From: Noviherbaspirillum suwonense
GTDB lineage: Bacteria; Pseudomonadota; Gammaproteobacteria; Burkholderiales; Burkholderiaceae_D
Length of the DNA stretch: 64,000 bases
Direction: 5' to 3'
NCBI RefSeq assembly: GCF_900182955.1
Contig: NZ_FXUL01000020.1
Span: forward strand, 1 to 64,000
Of the stretch, positions 32,798-41,490 are shown piece after piece. The notes beneath the pieces were generated by a model. It was given only the letters and a program-made list of their open reading frames with translations. It was not told where the DNA came from and ran no database searches. Both the position numbers and the translations under genes were made by a program. Every line of letters starts with the position of its first letter. The stretch's first letter is position 1.

Positions 32798-34123
32798 TCA
32801 GAGCGCCGCGTCGGCCGGGCGGATATTGCGCTTGCGGGTTTTCCACGCATTGTAGGTGCGCCTCATATTGGCCAGCGAGATGCCGTAGTAGAGCGCCTTG
32901 AACGCCAGCAGGTGCGGCCAGATGCGGGTCTTGCCGAACACGTCGCCGGCCAGCACCGACAGCAGCGCTTCCTGCATGCGGAACAGGTTGCGCGGCCCCA
33001 TGAACAGGTTGCGCATCGTGGGATTGGTGACGCGGTAGATAAACCACGAAAACTTTTTCGGCCCGATGCGCATCGTGCGGTCGAAGCGCCGCAGCGCCGC
33101 CGGCGCCCGCGCCGGCTGCGACAGGCAGGCGTCGACCGCGTCGGCGCCGGCGAAGGCGCTGTTCATCGCCAGCATCACGCCCGAGGAAAACACCGGGTCG
33201 ATGAATGCATAGGCGTCGCCCAGCAGCAGGTAGTTGCTGCCGTGGCTGCGGCTGCAGGTGTACGAGTAATTGCCGGTGGCCTCGGGCACGGACGCCAGTT
33301 CGGCGCCCTGCAGCCGCTCGGCCAGCTTCGGGCACATCGCGATCGTGTCCATCAGGAACTCGGCCAACGGCTTCTTGCGGGTCTTCAGGTAGTACGGCCA
33401 GGTGACCGCGCCGATGCTGGTGCGGCCGTCGGACAGCGGGATGAACCAGAACCAGCCGTGGTCGAACCAGAAGATGGTGATGTTGCCCTCGTCGCGGCCT
33501 TCGTTGCGCCTGACGTTGCGGAAGTGCGCATACAGCGCGGTGCTGTTGTGCGCGTCGTTGCGCTCCTTGACGTCGAACTGCCGGCCGAGGAAGGTGTCGC
33601 GGCCGGACGCGTCGAGCACGAAGCGGGTGCGCCACGTCCTGTCGACGCCGTCGTCGCTGCGGGTGGCGACCAGCGCGCCCTGGTCGTCGGGCAGGAACTG
33701 GACATTGGTCACCCTGCAGCCCTCGATGACCTCGGCGCCGCTGCGGCCGGCGTTGCGGATCAGGATTTCGTCGAAGCCGGCGCGCTCCACCTGATAGGCG
33801 TAGGGCATGCTCTTGTCCATCGCGTCGCCGAACTGGAACACCTGCTTGTGGTCATGCCACGGCGACATGAATTCGGCAGCCCATTTCACCATGCCGATCG
33901 CGCGGACTTCGTCGGCCACGCCCAGCTTCTCAAGCAGCGGCAGGTTGGCCGGCAGCAGCGATTCGCCAATATGGAAGCGCGGGTGATGCGCCTTCTCGAC
34001 CAGCGTGACGCGGTAATTCTTGCGTGCCAGCAGCGTGGCGGCAGTGGAGCCGGCCGGGCCGCCGCCGATGATCAGCACATCGCATTCGTCGATTTCTACA
34101 GGGGACGTCGGGTTCACATTCAT
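32798..34123 (-). CDS. Flavin-dependent halogenase-like oxidoreductase
   Basis: This 441-residue FAD protein has GGGPAGSTAA (20-29) and FHIGESLLP (50-58). A Lys 80 lies where halogenases of the PltA/CmlS type carry the catalytic lysine. The diagnostic WxWxIP motif is present as WFWFIP (224-229). The GDAYAFIDPVFSSGV stretch is also typical. Flavin-dependent halogenases chlorinate or brominate electron-rich rings using FADH2 and oxygen. Xanthomonadins, relatives of the aryl polyenes, are brominated. ATG 34123 (MNVNPTSP) is chosen over TTG 34150. It could instead be a non-halogenating monooxygenase of this superfamily. Confidence 0.8.
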   Translation of the reverse strand: MNVNPTSPVEIDECDVLIIGGGPAGSTAATLLARKNYRVTLVEKAHHPRFHIGESLLPANLPLLEKLGVADEVRAIGMVKWAAEFMSPWHDHKQVFQFGDAMDKSMPYAYQVERAGFDEILIRNAGRSGAEVIEGCRVTNVQFLPDDQGALVATRSDDGVDRTWRTRFVLDASGRDTFLGRQFDVKERNDAHNSTALYAHFRNVRRNEGRDEGNITIFWFDHGWFWFIPLSDGRTSIGAVTWPYYLKTRKKPLAEFLMDTIAMCPKLAERLQGAELASVPEATGNYSYTCSRSHGSNYLLLGDAYAFIDPVFSSGVMLAMNSAFAGADAVDACLSQPARAPAALRRFDRTMRIGPKKFSWFIYRVTNPTMRNLFMGPRNLFRMQEALLSVLAGDVFGKTRIWPHLLAFKALYYGISLANMRRTYNAWKTRKRNIRPADAAL

Positions 34124-34216
34124 TTTCTGGCGGCGGAGGTAACGAGCCAAGACTCTATCATTTTCGCCCCGCAGGCAATAGGGTTTGTTGCCGAAAATTA
34201 ATTCCTGGGGCGGCGG

Positions 34217-35071
34217 TCACTCGCCGAGGCGGCTGGCGTCGACCATGGCCGCAGACTGCCCGAACACCCAGGTGACCGCAACCCCGGCCGACACCGCGTT
34301 CTTCCTCTGCACCAGCGGGCTGTCCTCGAAGGATGCGCCGCCCAGCGCGTCGTAGCGCAGGAATGCGCCGACCCAGTAGCGCTCGAAGCGCTTGGACACG
34401 GCCGCCGTGAACTGCGAGCCGGCATAGCCTCCCGGCGCGTCGTAGCGCGGACGGGCGGCGGTCGCGTCGGCGTCGCCGACCGAATAGAAATAGCGGTTGT
34501 AGCGGCGGCTCTGGAAGTTCGGGCCTGCCAGCATGCCCAGGTTCCAGCCCGACATGCCGAACGGATCGCGCACGTCGAGGTTCAGGTTGGGCGCGAACAG
34601 CCAGCCGATCTGGCGCGGCGACGACTCGATGGTCACCGCGGTGCGCAGCGGCGTGCGCAGGTCCAGCTTCATCCCGCCCGAATCGGCCTTCCACAGGTTC
34701 ACCGACAGCGTCGGCCCCAGTTCGACGGTGGGCCGCAGGCTCGCCATGCCCTGGCGCACCGTGTTGTTCTTGCTGCTGACCGGCAGCGTCGCATTCAGGC
34801 TGATATTGAGCTCGACGCGCTCGGTGTTGAACAGCGTGCTGCGCACGCCGTTGCGGTCGGCCTTCAGGAACTCGCCGCGGTAGACGAAATAGGGCGCGGG
34901 AAGCACGTAGGTCTGGCTGCTGTCGGCGCCGCGGTAGTCGGGCAGGGTCACCGCGGCGACCCCGAGCCCGGCTTCCCACAGGGGCAGCGGCTCGGCGGCC
35001 GCGGGCAATGCGGCCAGGAGCGCGCAGGCGGTTGCCGGTACGGCAAGGCGCCGGAAGGAAGGAATTTGCAT
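34217..35071 (-). CDS. MipA/OmpV family outer-membrane protein
   Basis: This 284-residue beta-barrel protein has a signal peptide (ALPAAAEP, cut near residue 27). The family features are seen: an early LPDYRGADSSQTYVLPAPYFVYRG-like region, alternating aromatic strands, and a C-terminal strand ending near VTWVFGQS. MipA binds murein synthases in E. coli, while OmpV relatives are porin-like. ATG 35071 (MQIPSFRR) gives a normal signal peptide; the upstream extension to 35143 does not. It lies 93 nt before the halogenase-like gene on the same strand. Confidence 0.85.
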   Translation of the reverse strand: MQIPSFRRLAVPATACALLAALPAAAEPLPLWEAGLGVAAVTLPDYRGADSSQTYVLPAPYFVYRGEFLKADRNGVRSTLFNTERVELNISLNATLPVSSKNNTVRQGMASLRPTVELGPTLSVNLWKADSGGMKLDLRTPLRTAVTIESSPRQIGWLFAPNLNLDVRDPFGMSGWNLGMLAGPNFQSRRYNRYFYSVGDADATAARPRYDAPGGYAGSQFTAAVSKRFERYWVGAFLRYDALGGASFEDSPLVQRKNAVSAGVAVTWVFGQSAAMVDASRLGE

Positions 35072-35311
35072 CGTTGGTCCGCGGTCGTTGGTTGTTCTGC
35101 GCGGCGCCGGCCAGCCGGCATCCGCATCCGTGCCGTTCGGCAACGGCGAACGAGTGTAGCCTAGCGGCTAACGTTTGGCTACCCGGCCGGAGGTGGGCGG
35201 ATATCGCCTATAGGCAGCAGGCGGAAAAGGCCGGACGCCGGGTCCGGAAGGCGGCGCAGCGCTCGCCGGAGACGGCAGGCGTCGGGCGTCGCCGACGGCC
35301 GCAGCCGCAGC

Positions 35312-36880
35312 CTAGTTATCCGCAGTGAGTATTCCCTCGTCGACCCGTCCGGCGGGGGCCGCCAGCCTGACCTGGTTGCGGCCCGCGGCCTTGGCTTCGT
35401 ACAGCGCGCGATCCGCTTCCCGCAGCAGCAGGGCCGGCGCATCCGGGTGCTCGCCCTGCGCAAGCGTCGCCACGCCGATGCTGACGGTGACATGCCCGAC
35501 CGGGCTGCCCGCATGCTGGATCGCGATGGCTTCCACCGCCTCGCGGACGCGCTCGGCCGCGGCCAGCGCGCCGGCGGCCTGCGTCTGCGGAAGCAGCACC
35601 GCGATTTCCTCGCCGCCGTAGCGGGCGACGACATCGCTGGCGCGGCCGCGCGCCGCCGACACCGCCGCGCCGATCCGGCGCAGGCACTCGTCGCCGGCCG
35701 GATGGCCGTACAGGTCGTTGTAGCGCTTGAAGTGGTCGACGTCGATCATCACCAGCGCCAGCGGGGTTTGGTGCCGCATGCTGTGCCGGCATTCGGCCTG
35801 CAGCGCCAGGTCGAAGCGGCGGCGGTTGCCCAGCCCGGTGAGGCTGTCCTGCAGCGAAAGCAGTTCCAGCGAACGGTTCATCCGCTCCAGCGTGTACTTG
35901 GCGTCGCGCAGTTCCGCCTCGACCCGCTCGCGCACGCTGATCTGGCGCACCAGGTGCAGGCCGCATCCGCTCAGCACGGCGATCAGCGCAAGGATCACCG
36001 CCGCGGTCTGCAGCGCTTCCTGCTGCCAGCCGGCGAAGATGTCGTCCTTCGCGAATGCGGTCGCGACGACCAGCGGATAGTGCCGGACATGCTCGTAGCT
36101 GTAGACCCGGACCACCTGGTCCACCACGGACTGCAGCATCGCGGTGCCGGGGCCGTTCGCGCGCAGCTGCGTAAACACCGGCCCCTTGCCGACATTCGCG
36201 CCGACGAGATCCGCCTTGAAGGGGCGGCGCAGCAGCACCGTGCCGTCGTCCAGCGCGAGCAGGATGGTGCCGTTGGCGCCGATGTCGAAGCTCTGGTGGA
36301 ACTGGCGGAAATACGCCATGTCCACCGTCGCCAGGACGACGCCGGCGAACGTGCCGTCCGGGTGGTTGATGCGCCGCGATATCGGCACCACCCAGCGGCC
36401 CGTGGTCAGGCTTTCGGTCGGCGCGCCGACATGCGCGCTCTGGTCGAGGTTCGCCTTGTGATAGACGAAGTACTCCCGGTCCGCATTGCCCGCCCTTGCG
36501 GGCCGCACGCTCAGCGCGTTGACCATCGTGCGGCCTTCCTGGTCGAAGACGAACATGCCTTCCAGCGAGGACAGCTGGGCCACGCTTGCCTTGAGCAGGT
36601 TATGCAGGCGCGGCAGGGACACGCCGGCCATCCCGTCCACTTCGAGCCGTTCGACCACGCCCAGCAGCATGGAGTCGGCCGCGCGGAAGGTGTCGTCCGC
36701 ATGCTGGGACAGCGCCTTCGTCATGTTGGCGGTGGCGGTGCTGGCTTCTTCCATCTGCAGCACCCGCGCCTTCCAGAGTGTCCAGCAGCCCATGCCGATC
36801 AGGGTCAGCGCGACCAGCAGCACGAACAGGATCGCATTGCGCTTGGCGTTGCCGGCCGGTGCGTCGCCGCCGGGGGTCAT
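35312..36880 (-). CDS. Diguanylate cyclase with periplasmic Cache-type sensor
   Basis: This 522-residue inner-membrane enzyme makes cyclic di-GMP. TM1 lies at about residues 16-37, a periplasmic sensor follows to about 285 (FVFDQEGRTMVNA, REYFVYHK, dCache-like), then TM2 near 290-312 and a GGDEF domain. The active loop reads GGEEI (422-426), a functional variant. An inhibitory RxxD site (RASD) sits five residues before it, so product feedback is likely. ATG 36880 has GAGG 9 nt upstream. Confidence 0.9.
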   Translation of the reverse strand: MTPGGDAPAGNAKRNAILFVLLVALTLIGMGCWTLWKARVLQMEEASTATANMTKALSQHADDTFRAADSMLLGVVERLEVDGMAGVSLPRLHNLLKASVAQLSSLEGMFVFDQEGRTMVNALSVRPARAGNADREYFVYHKANLDQSAHVGAPTESLTTGRWVVPISRRINHPDGTFAGVVLATVDMAYFRQFHQSFDIGANGTILLALDDGTVLLRRPFKADLVGANVGKGPVFTQLRANGPGTAMLQSVVDQVVRVYSYEHVRHYPLVVATAFAKDDIFAGWQQEALQTAAVILALIAVLSGCGLHLVRQISVRERVEAELRDAKYTLERMNRSLELLSLQDSLTGLGNRRRFDLALQAECRHSMRHQTPLALVMIDVDHFKRYNDLYGHPAGDECLRRIGAAVSAARGRASDVVARYGGEEIAVLLPQTQAAGALAAAERVREAVEAIAIQHAGSPVGHVTVSIGVATLAQGEHPDAPALLLREADRALYEAKAAGRNQVRLAAPAGRVDEGILTADN

Positions 36881-37147
36881 TCGGTGCTGCCTCGCATTCC
36901 ATCGTGGTCTGCAAGGCTGGCGGCGGGGCGGTCTGGGTAGGTTGTCAAATGCAATGCCGTTTCATGTGAGGTGGCGCCCGGGATGACGGCGCGCCGGTGC
37001 GGCGATCTTTTTTGCTTGTCGGGATTATCGGCACGCGGGCTTCTTACTTGAGCGCGCCGGGCAGTATGTGCCATCCGGCCGCATCGGCGCGGAGGAAATA
37101 GGCAATTCAATATTAGCAAAACCGTTACACTGCTGGTTTTATCCAGA

Positions 37148-37393
37148 ATGAGCATTGCCGTGAAAAGTAACGAACAACACCTGCAGGACCTGTTCCTGAA
37201 CACGCTGCGCAAGGAACGCATTCCCGTCTCGATGTTTCTGGTCAATGGCATCAAGCTGGTCGGCCATATCGAATCTTTCGACCAGTATGTGGTCATGCTA
37301 CGCAGCAGCACCGCAACGCAGCTGGTCTACAAGCACGCCATCTCGACCGTCTTCCCGACCCGCGACATCAAGCTGTCCGCGCCGGCGACATAA
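37148..37393 (+). CDS. hfq: Diverged stand-alone Hfq-family RNA chaperone
   Basis: This 81-residue Sm-like protein is plainly Hfq-related: [35 protein letters not shown] and the Sm2 motif YKHAIS. Proximal-face residues (Gln 8, Tyr 55, Lys 56 and His 57 in E. coli numbering) are kept. Changes include Pro 10 to Leu, distal-face Tyr 25 to Phe and Gln 33 to Val, and one extra residue in the loop between the Sm motifs. It is not flanked by miaA or hflX, so it is probably a second Hfq. ATG 37148 lacks a strong ribosome site. Confidence 0.85.
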   Translation: MSIAVKSNEQHLQDLFLNTLRKERIPVSMFLVNGIKLVGHIESFDQYVVMLRSSTATQLVYKHAISTVFPTRDIKLSAPAT

Positions 37394-37706
37394 ATTTGCC
37401 TCAGCCGGGCGACATGCCCGGCTGGCTCGGCGACGCCGCCGGGCGATCCCCGCCTTGCCTTGGCCGCGCCAGCCGGCCGCGCACCAGCACGTCTGCAATC
37501 CCGACCCGACACGCGGTCGCTGCGCCGGCCCCGCGCCGACGCGCTTTCCATCCACATCCCGCATACCCATCGCTTCCGTGCAGGCGCACTGCCGAATGCT
37601 TGCGCATTCGCAGGCCGCCGCTATGTCCGGGACATGACAGACGGCCCCTTGCAGGACGCCTACACTGCGTCGAACAACGGCAGTCGCGTCACCCGGGAGA
37701 ACCGCG
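37394..37706. other. Non-coding gap with a hairpin after the Hfq gene
   Basis: Apart from the hairpin AGCCGGGC-GACAT-GCCCGGCT (37403-37423), which may end the Hfq transcript, I see no convincing gene, RNA or repeat in these 313 bp. The open frames here have no start signals. Confidence 0.5.
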
Positions 37707-37931
37707 ATGGATGGACTGGATGCCGGCGGGCAGATGCCGGAACAGCATATCGACGAAGTCGAAGAGCGCCTGTGCATGCTCGCCGACCAGATCGTCGCGC
37801 TGGTCAGCGAGGAGGCCGGCGCGGGCATCCAGGCCGAACTCCTGTTTTCCACGTTCAGGGCGCTGCATAGCCTGAAGCGCCTGCGCGCCGGGATCCAGGA
37901 CGCGATGCAGCTGCGCGATGGCGCGTGCTGA
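37707..37931 (+). CDS. Possible small helical protein (74 aa)
   Basis: This 74-residue acidic, probably all-helical ORF has GGGAG 9 nt before ATG 37707. The segment FRALHSLKRL faintly recalls the H-[ST]-LK motif of HPt domains, but the protein is too short for a full four-helix HPt. It lies between the Hfq gene and the convergent sensor kinase. It may be real but unsupported by any family. Confidence 0.4.
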   Translation: MDGLDAGGQMPEQHIDEVEERLCMLADQIVALVSEEAGAGIQAELLFSTFRALHSLKRLRAGIQDAMQLRDGAC

Positions 37932-38001
37932 CGAACGCCGTGCTCCGCTCCCATCCCCGTTCCGATCCCCCGGCGCCGCCGGTGAACGCCAGCGGCCGGC
38001 A

Positions 38002-39366
38002 TCAGGCCGGCGCCAGCTGGAAACGCACCGAGAACGCCGTTCCCCTGCCATCCGGCCCCGCGTCCAGGCTGATCTGCGCGCCATGGTCGGCCGCGATGTC
38101 GCGCACGATCGCCAGGCCCAGCCCGCTGCCGCGGGTATTGTGGCTGAGGCGGTAGAAGCGGCTGAACACCAGTTCGCGTTCGTCGGCGGGCACGCCCGGG
38201 CCGTCGTCCTCCACCTTCAGCAGGCCGGCGCCGTCGACGGCGCGGCAGCTGACCGTGACCCGGCCATGCGGCGGCGTATAGCGGATCGCATTGTCGACCA
38301 GGTTGTCGATCAGGTCGCGCAGCAGGAAGCTGTCGCCGATGATGTCGACCGGCGACAAATCGAAGCCAAGGTCGATTCCCTTCTTGTCGGCCTCCTCGAC
38401 GAAGTGCTGCACCGATTCCGCGACCAGCTTGTCGAGCGACAGCGGGTACAGCCTGGCCTTCTCGAACTGGTCCGGCTCGGCGCGCGCCAGCGCCAGCAGC
38501 TGGTTGGTCTGCCGGATCATGCGCTCGGCCGACGACATCATCAGCGACAGCGCGCGCGCGGCTTCGTCGCGGTCGGGCTCGCCGCGCTGCAGCCATTCGA
38601 GCTGGGTCTTGAGCCCGGCCAGCGGCGTGCGCAGCTGGTGCGCGGCATTCGCGAGGAAGTCCTGCTGGCTGCGCGAGACCTGGCGCACCCGGTCCAGCAG
38701 CTGGTTGATCGCGGACGCCACCGGCGCCAGTTCGAGCGCGAGCGGGCCGTCCGGCAGCGGCGCGAGGTCGTCGGGCTTGCGCGCATCCAGGCTGTCCCGC
38801 ATCGCCTGCAGCGGCGCCAGGCCGCGGGTGACGCCGAACGACACCACCGCGATCGAGATGAAGGTCAGCGCCAGGTCGAGCAGCAGCAGGCCGGCGAAGT
38901 TGCCGCCCGAGCGGACGCTCAGGCGCTTCCACAGTGTCTCGCCCACGCCTATCGTGACCCGCTCGCTGCCGACCAGCACTGACAGCGCGATCACGCGGAT
39001 CGCCCCGCCGCGCATCCGGCTGTCGTAGGCTTCCGGCTCGTCGATGGACGGCGGCGTGCGCAGCGGCGGGAAGTCCCGGTCGCCGGCCAGCGTGTCGCCG
39101 GCCGCATTGCGCACGACGAAATAGACCGAGTCGAAATGATCCAGCCGCAGCACCTGCTCGGCCTGGTGCGGCAGGTCGACGACGATCCTGCCGTCATGCT
39201 GCTGCATGTAGGGCAGCAGCGCCCAGGCGGCGTCGGCCAGGTTCTGGTCGTAGGCGAGCTGCGTCGGCCGCCATGCCAGCCAGTAGGTCGAACCCGCGCC
39301 GACCAGGTTGATCGCCAGCAGCGGCAGCAGCAGCCGCTTCAGCAGGTTCAGCCTGATGCTGCGCAT
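38002..39366 (-). CDS. TctE-like sensor histidine kinase
   Basis: This 454-residue inner-membrane kinase has TM1 at about residues 10-30, a periplasmic 2CSK_N-type sensor domain (QNLADAAWALLPYMQQHDGR), TM2 near 157-180, and HisKA with His 243 in AAHQLRTPLAG. The ATPase domain has NAIRYTPPHG, DDGPGV and GSGLGLAI. It is the partner of the response regulator, whose stop overlaps its start (TAATG). The 2CSK_N domain is typical of TctE, which senses tricarboxylates. Here the pair sits divergently next to a metal efflux operon. Confidence 0.9.
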   Translation of the reverse strand: MRSIRLNLLKRLLLPLLAINLVGAGSTYWLAWRPTQLAYDQNLADAAWALLPYMQQHDGRIVVDLPHQAEQVLRLDHFDSVYFVVRNAAGDTLAGDRDFPPLRTPPSIDEPEAYDSRMRGGAIRVIALSVLVGSERVTIGVGETLWKRLSVRSGGNFAGLLLLDLALTFISIAVVSFGVTRGLAPLQAMRDSLDARKPDDLAPLPDGPLALELAPVASAINQLLDRVRQVSRSQQDFLANAAHQLRTPLAGLKTQLEWLQRGEPDRDEAARALSLMMSSAERMIRQTNQLLALARAEPDQFEKARLYPLSLDKLVAESVQHFVEEADKKGIDLGFDLSPVDIIGDSFLLRDLIDNLVDNAIRYTPPHGRVTVSCRAVDGAGLLKVEDDGPGVPADERELVFSRFYRLSHNTRGSGLGLAIVRDIAADHGAQISLDAGPDGRGTAFSVRFQLAPA

Positions 39367-40031
39367 TAAACCGCCTTGTCGAGCATGTAGCCGAATCCGC
39401 GTATGGTGCGCAGCCCGAGGCCGGCGTCGCCGACCTTGATGCGGATGCGCGAGACATAGACTTCCACCGCGTTGAGGGTCAGTTCCTCGCCCCAGGGAAG
39501 GATGGCGTCGATGATCTGCTGCTTGGAGACGACGCGTCCGCGATGCCGCACCAGGTATTCGAGGATGCCCCATTCGCGCGCCGACAGCTCGATCACGCGG
39601 CCATGCACGGTCGCGCGGCGGGCCACGCTGTCGAGGGTGAGGCCGCCGATCTGCAGCGTGGCCTGGAGCGGGCCGGCGCGGCGCAGCATGGCCCGCACCC
39701 TCGCCACCAGTTCGGGTGTCGCGAAGGGCTTGACCAGGTAATCGTCCGCGCCCAGCTCCAGGCCGAAGACCCGGTCTTCCACCGCGTCGCGCGCGGTCAG
39801 GAGCAGCACCGGCGTCGTGCTGCCGCGCGCCCGTAGCCGCCGCACCACCTCGAAGCCGTCGATGCCGGGAAGGCCGATGTCCAGCACTACCGCGGATATG
39901 GACTGGCGCTTGAGCACGTCGTCGGCGTCCAGGCCGTTCGAGACCACGTTCACGACGATGCCGTGCTTGGTCAGGTTGCGCGCGATTCCATCGGCAAGGA
40001 CGGCATCGTCTTCGACAAGCAGAACATCCAT
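39366..40031 (-). CDS. TctD/OmpR-family response regulator
   Basis: This 221-residue regulator has a receiver domain (Asp 51 in VVLDIGLPGIDG, EDD at the start, KPF near 101) and a C-terminal winged helix (ELSAREWGILEYLVRHRGRVVS, TIRGFGYML). It is transcribed divergently from the CzcCBA-like operon. It probably binds the TGTCAGC repeats at 40093-40132 and so may control itself and the efflux genes. Confidence 0.9.
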   Translation of the reverse strand: MDVLLVEDDAVLADGIARNLTKHGIVVNVVSNGLDADDVLKRQSISAVVLDIGLPGIDGFEVVRRLRARGSTTPVLLLTARDAVEDRVFGLELGADDYLVKPFATPELVARVRAMLRRAGPLQATLQIGGLTLDSVARRATVHGRVIELSAREWGILEYLVRHRGRVVSKQQIIDAILPWGEELTLNAVEVYVSRIRIKVGDAGLGLRTIRGFGYMLDKAV

Positions 40032-40066
40032 AGTGTGTTTCGACCGGCCTGGATTTGAAGCAGGCA

Positions 40067-40072
40067 ATTATA
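40067..40072 (-). promoter_or_regulatory. -10 box of the two-component operon
   Basis: On the minus strand this reads TATAAT, 35 bp upstream of the regulator ATG. The -35 region at the right spacing (40090-40095) is poor and is overlapped by the first TGTCAG repeat, as expected for an activator-dependent promoter. Confidence 0.5.
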
Positions 40073-40092
40073 GAGAAAGTCCTGCCGCCGCA

Positions 40093-40132
40093 CTGTCAGC
40101 AGTTTGTCAGCCCTTCTTCAGTTTGCTGACAG
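40093..40132. promoter_or_regulatory. TGTCAGC repeats, likely OmpR-family regulator site
   Basis: TGTCAGCAGTT (40094) and TGTCAGCCCTT (40105) form an 11-bp-phased direct repeat. An inverted copy TGTCAGCAAAC lies on the other strand (ending 40131). CTGTCAGCA/TGCTGACAG also form a perfect 9-bp inverted repeat. Direct repeats 11 bp apart are the classic pattern bound by OmpR/PhoB-type regulators. Confidence 0.55.
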
Positions 40133-40185
40133 GAAGGCGGTTCATCATCCGTGGCCTTGCAGTTTCGTTCCGGGCAGTCTGCGCC

Positions 40186-41490
40186 ATGAAAAGAATCATC
40201 CTCCTCCTCCTTTGCACGCTGTCGACCTGTGCGCCCGCGTGGTCCCAGCAGTCCGATGGCGGGCTCGGCCTGGCGCAGGCGCAGCGCATGGCCGTCGACG
40301 GCAACCATGACCTGCGGCTGGCGCTGGCCGCCGTGCAAGCCGCGCAGGCCGCGATCCTGGCCGCCGACACCGCGCCCAACCCGGTCCTGACGCTGCAGAC
40401 GGTCAACATCAATCCATCGCTAGGGATCGGCGCCGGGCCGCTGCGCGGCAAGACCGTCGACAGCAGCGTGCGGATCGACCAGCAGATCGAGCGCGGTGGC
40501 AAGCGCGCGCTGCGCATCGACAATGCGCAGTACCTCGAGCTGGCGTCCCGCGCCGACCTGGCCGACGTCCGGCGGCAACTCCGGCTGGCCGTGACGCAGG
40601 CCTATTACGACCTGCTGGCGGCGCACGAGAAGCGCGAGATCGCGCGCGACACCGCCGGCCTGTACGGCAGCTCGCTGGAAGCGGCGCGCCGGCGGCGCAA
40701 GGCCGGCGACCTGGCCGGCGCCGATGTCTCCCGCATCGAGGTCGATGCGCTGCGCGCGGCGAACGACGTCGACCAGGCCGACGCCGAACTGCAGCGCGCA
40801 CAGCAGACGCTAGCGCTGGCGCTGGGCATGCCGCAGGACGCGCCGCGGCTGCGCGCAACCGACCCGTGGCCTGACCTGCCCGCGCCCGGCGCGGAGGACG
40901 ATGCCGCAGACATCGCCGGCATCGAGGCCGCGCTGGACAGGCGCGCCGACGTGCGCGCGGCGAAGGCGCGGGTGGGCGCCGCGGCCGCCGCGCTGCGGCT
41001 GGCGCTGGCGCTGCGCACCCGCGACATCACCGTCAGCCTGCAGGGCGAGCACTGGCCGCAAAGCGCGGCCGATGCCCAGGGCAGCGGCAACAGCGTCGGT
41101 GTCGCGGTCCAGTTCCCGCTATTCGTGCGCAACCAGTACCAGGGCGAGATCCGCAATGCGCAGGCGGCGGCCGACAGCGCCGCGGTCACGCTCGAAAAGA
41201 CGCGGGCCGCCGCGCTGTCCGACCTGGCGCGCAGCGCCAGCGATGCGCGGGTCGCCGCCAGCCGCCGGCGACGTTACGAGAGCGAGCTGCTGCCGGCGTC
41301 CGCGCGCTCGGCCGATGCCGCCGAATACGCGTTTCGCAACGGCGCGGCCGGCGTGATGGACGTGCTCGACGCCCGTCGCACGCGGCGCGCGACCCTGCTC
41401 GATGCGGCCATCGTCCGGGCCGAGCATGCAAAGGCGCTGGCCGCGCGGGAAGCCGCCCGCGCCGGCGCCACCGATAACAACGACCTGTAA
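40186..41490 (+). CDS. Outer-membrane efflux protein, CzcC-like
   Basis: This 434-residue TolC-family protein has a signal peptide (LSTCAPAWSQ). It shows the duplicated helical hairpin organisation (ALAAVQAAQAAILAADTAPNPVL early, RADVRAAKARVGAAAAAL at the start of the second repeat). It forms the outer-membrane channel of the tripartite pump whose adaptor and RND genes follow, overlapping by TAATG. ATG 40186 follows a weak ribosome site; the long upstream ORF is antisense to the regulator. Confidence 0.85.
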   Translation: MKRIILLLLCTLSTCAPAWSQQSDGGLGLAQAQRMAVDGNHDLRLALAAVQAAQAAILAADTAPNPVLTLQTVNINPSLGIGAGPLRGKTVDSSVRIDQQIERGGKRALRIDNAQYLELASRADLADVRRQLRLAVTQAYYDLLAAHEKREIARDTAGLYGSSLEAARRRRKAGDLAGADVSRIEVDALRAANDVDQADAELQRAQQTLALALGMPQDAPRLRATDPWPDLPAPGAEDDAADIAGIEAALDRRADVRAAKARVGAAAAALRLALALRTRDITVSLQGEHWPQSAADAQGSGNSVGVAVQFPLFVRNQYQGEIRNAQAAADSAAVTLEKTRAAALSDLARSASDARVAASRRRRYESELLPASARSADAAEYAFRNGAAGVMDVLDARRTRRATLLDAAIVRAEHAKALAAREAARAGATDNNDL

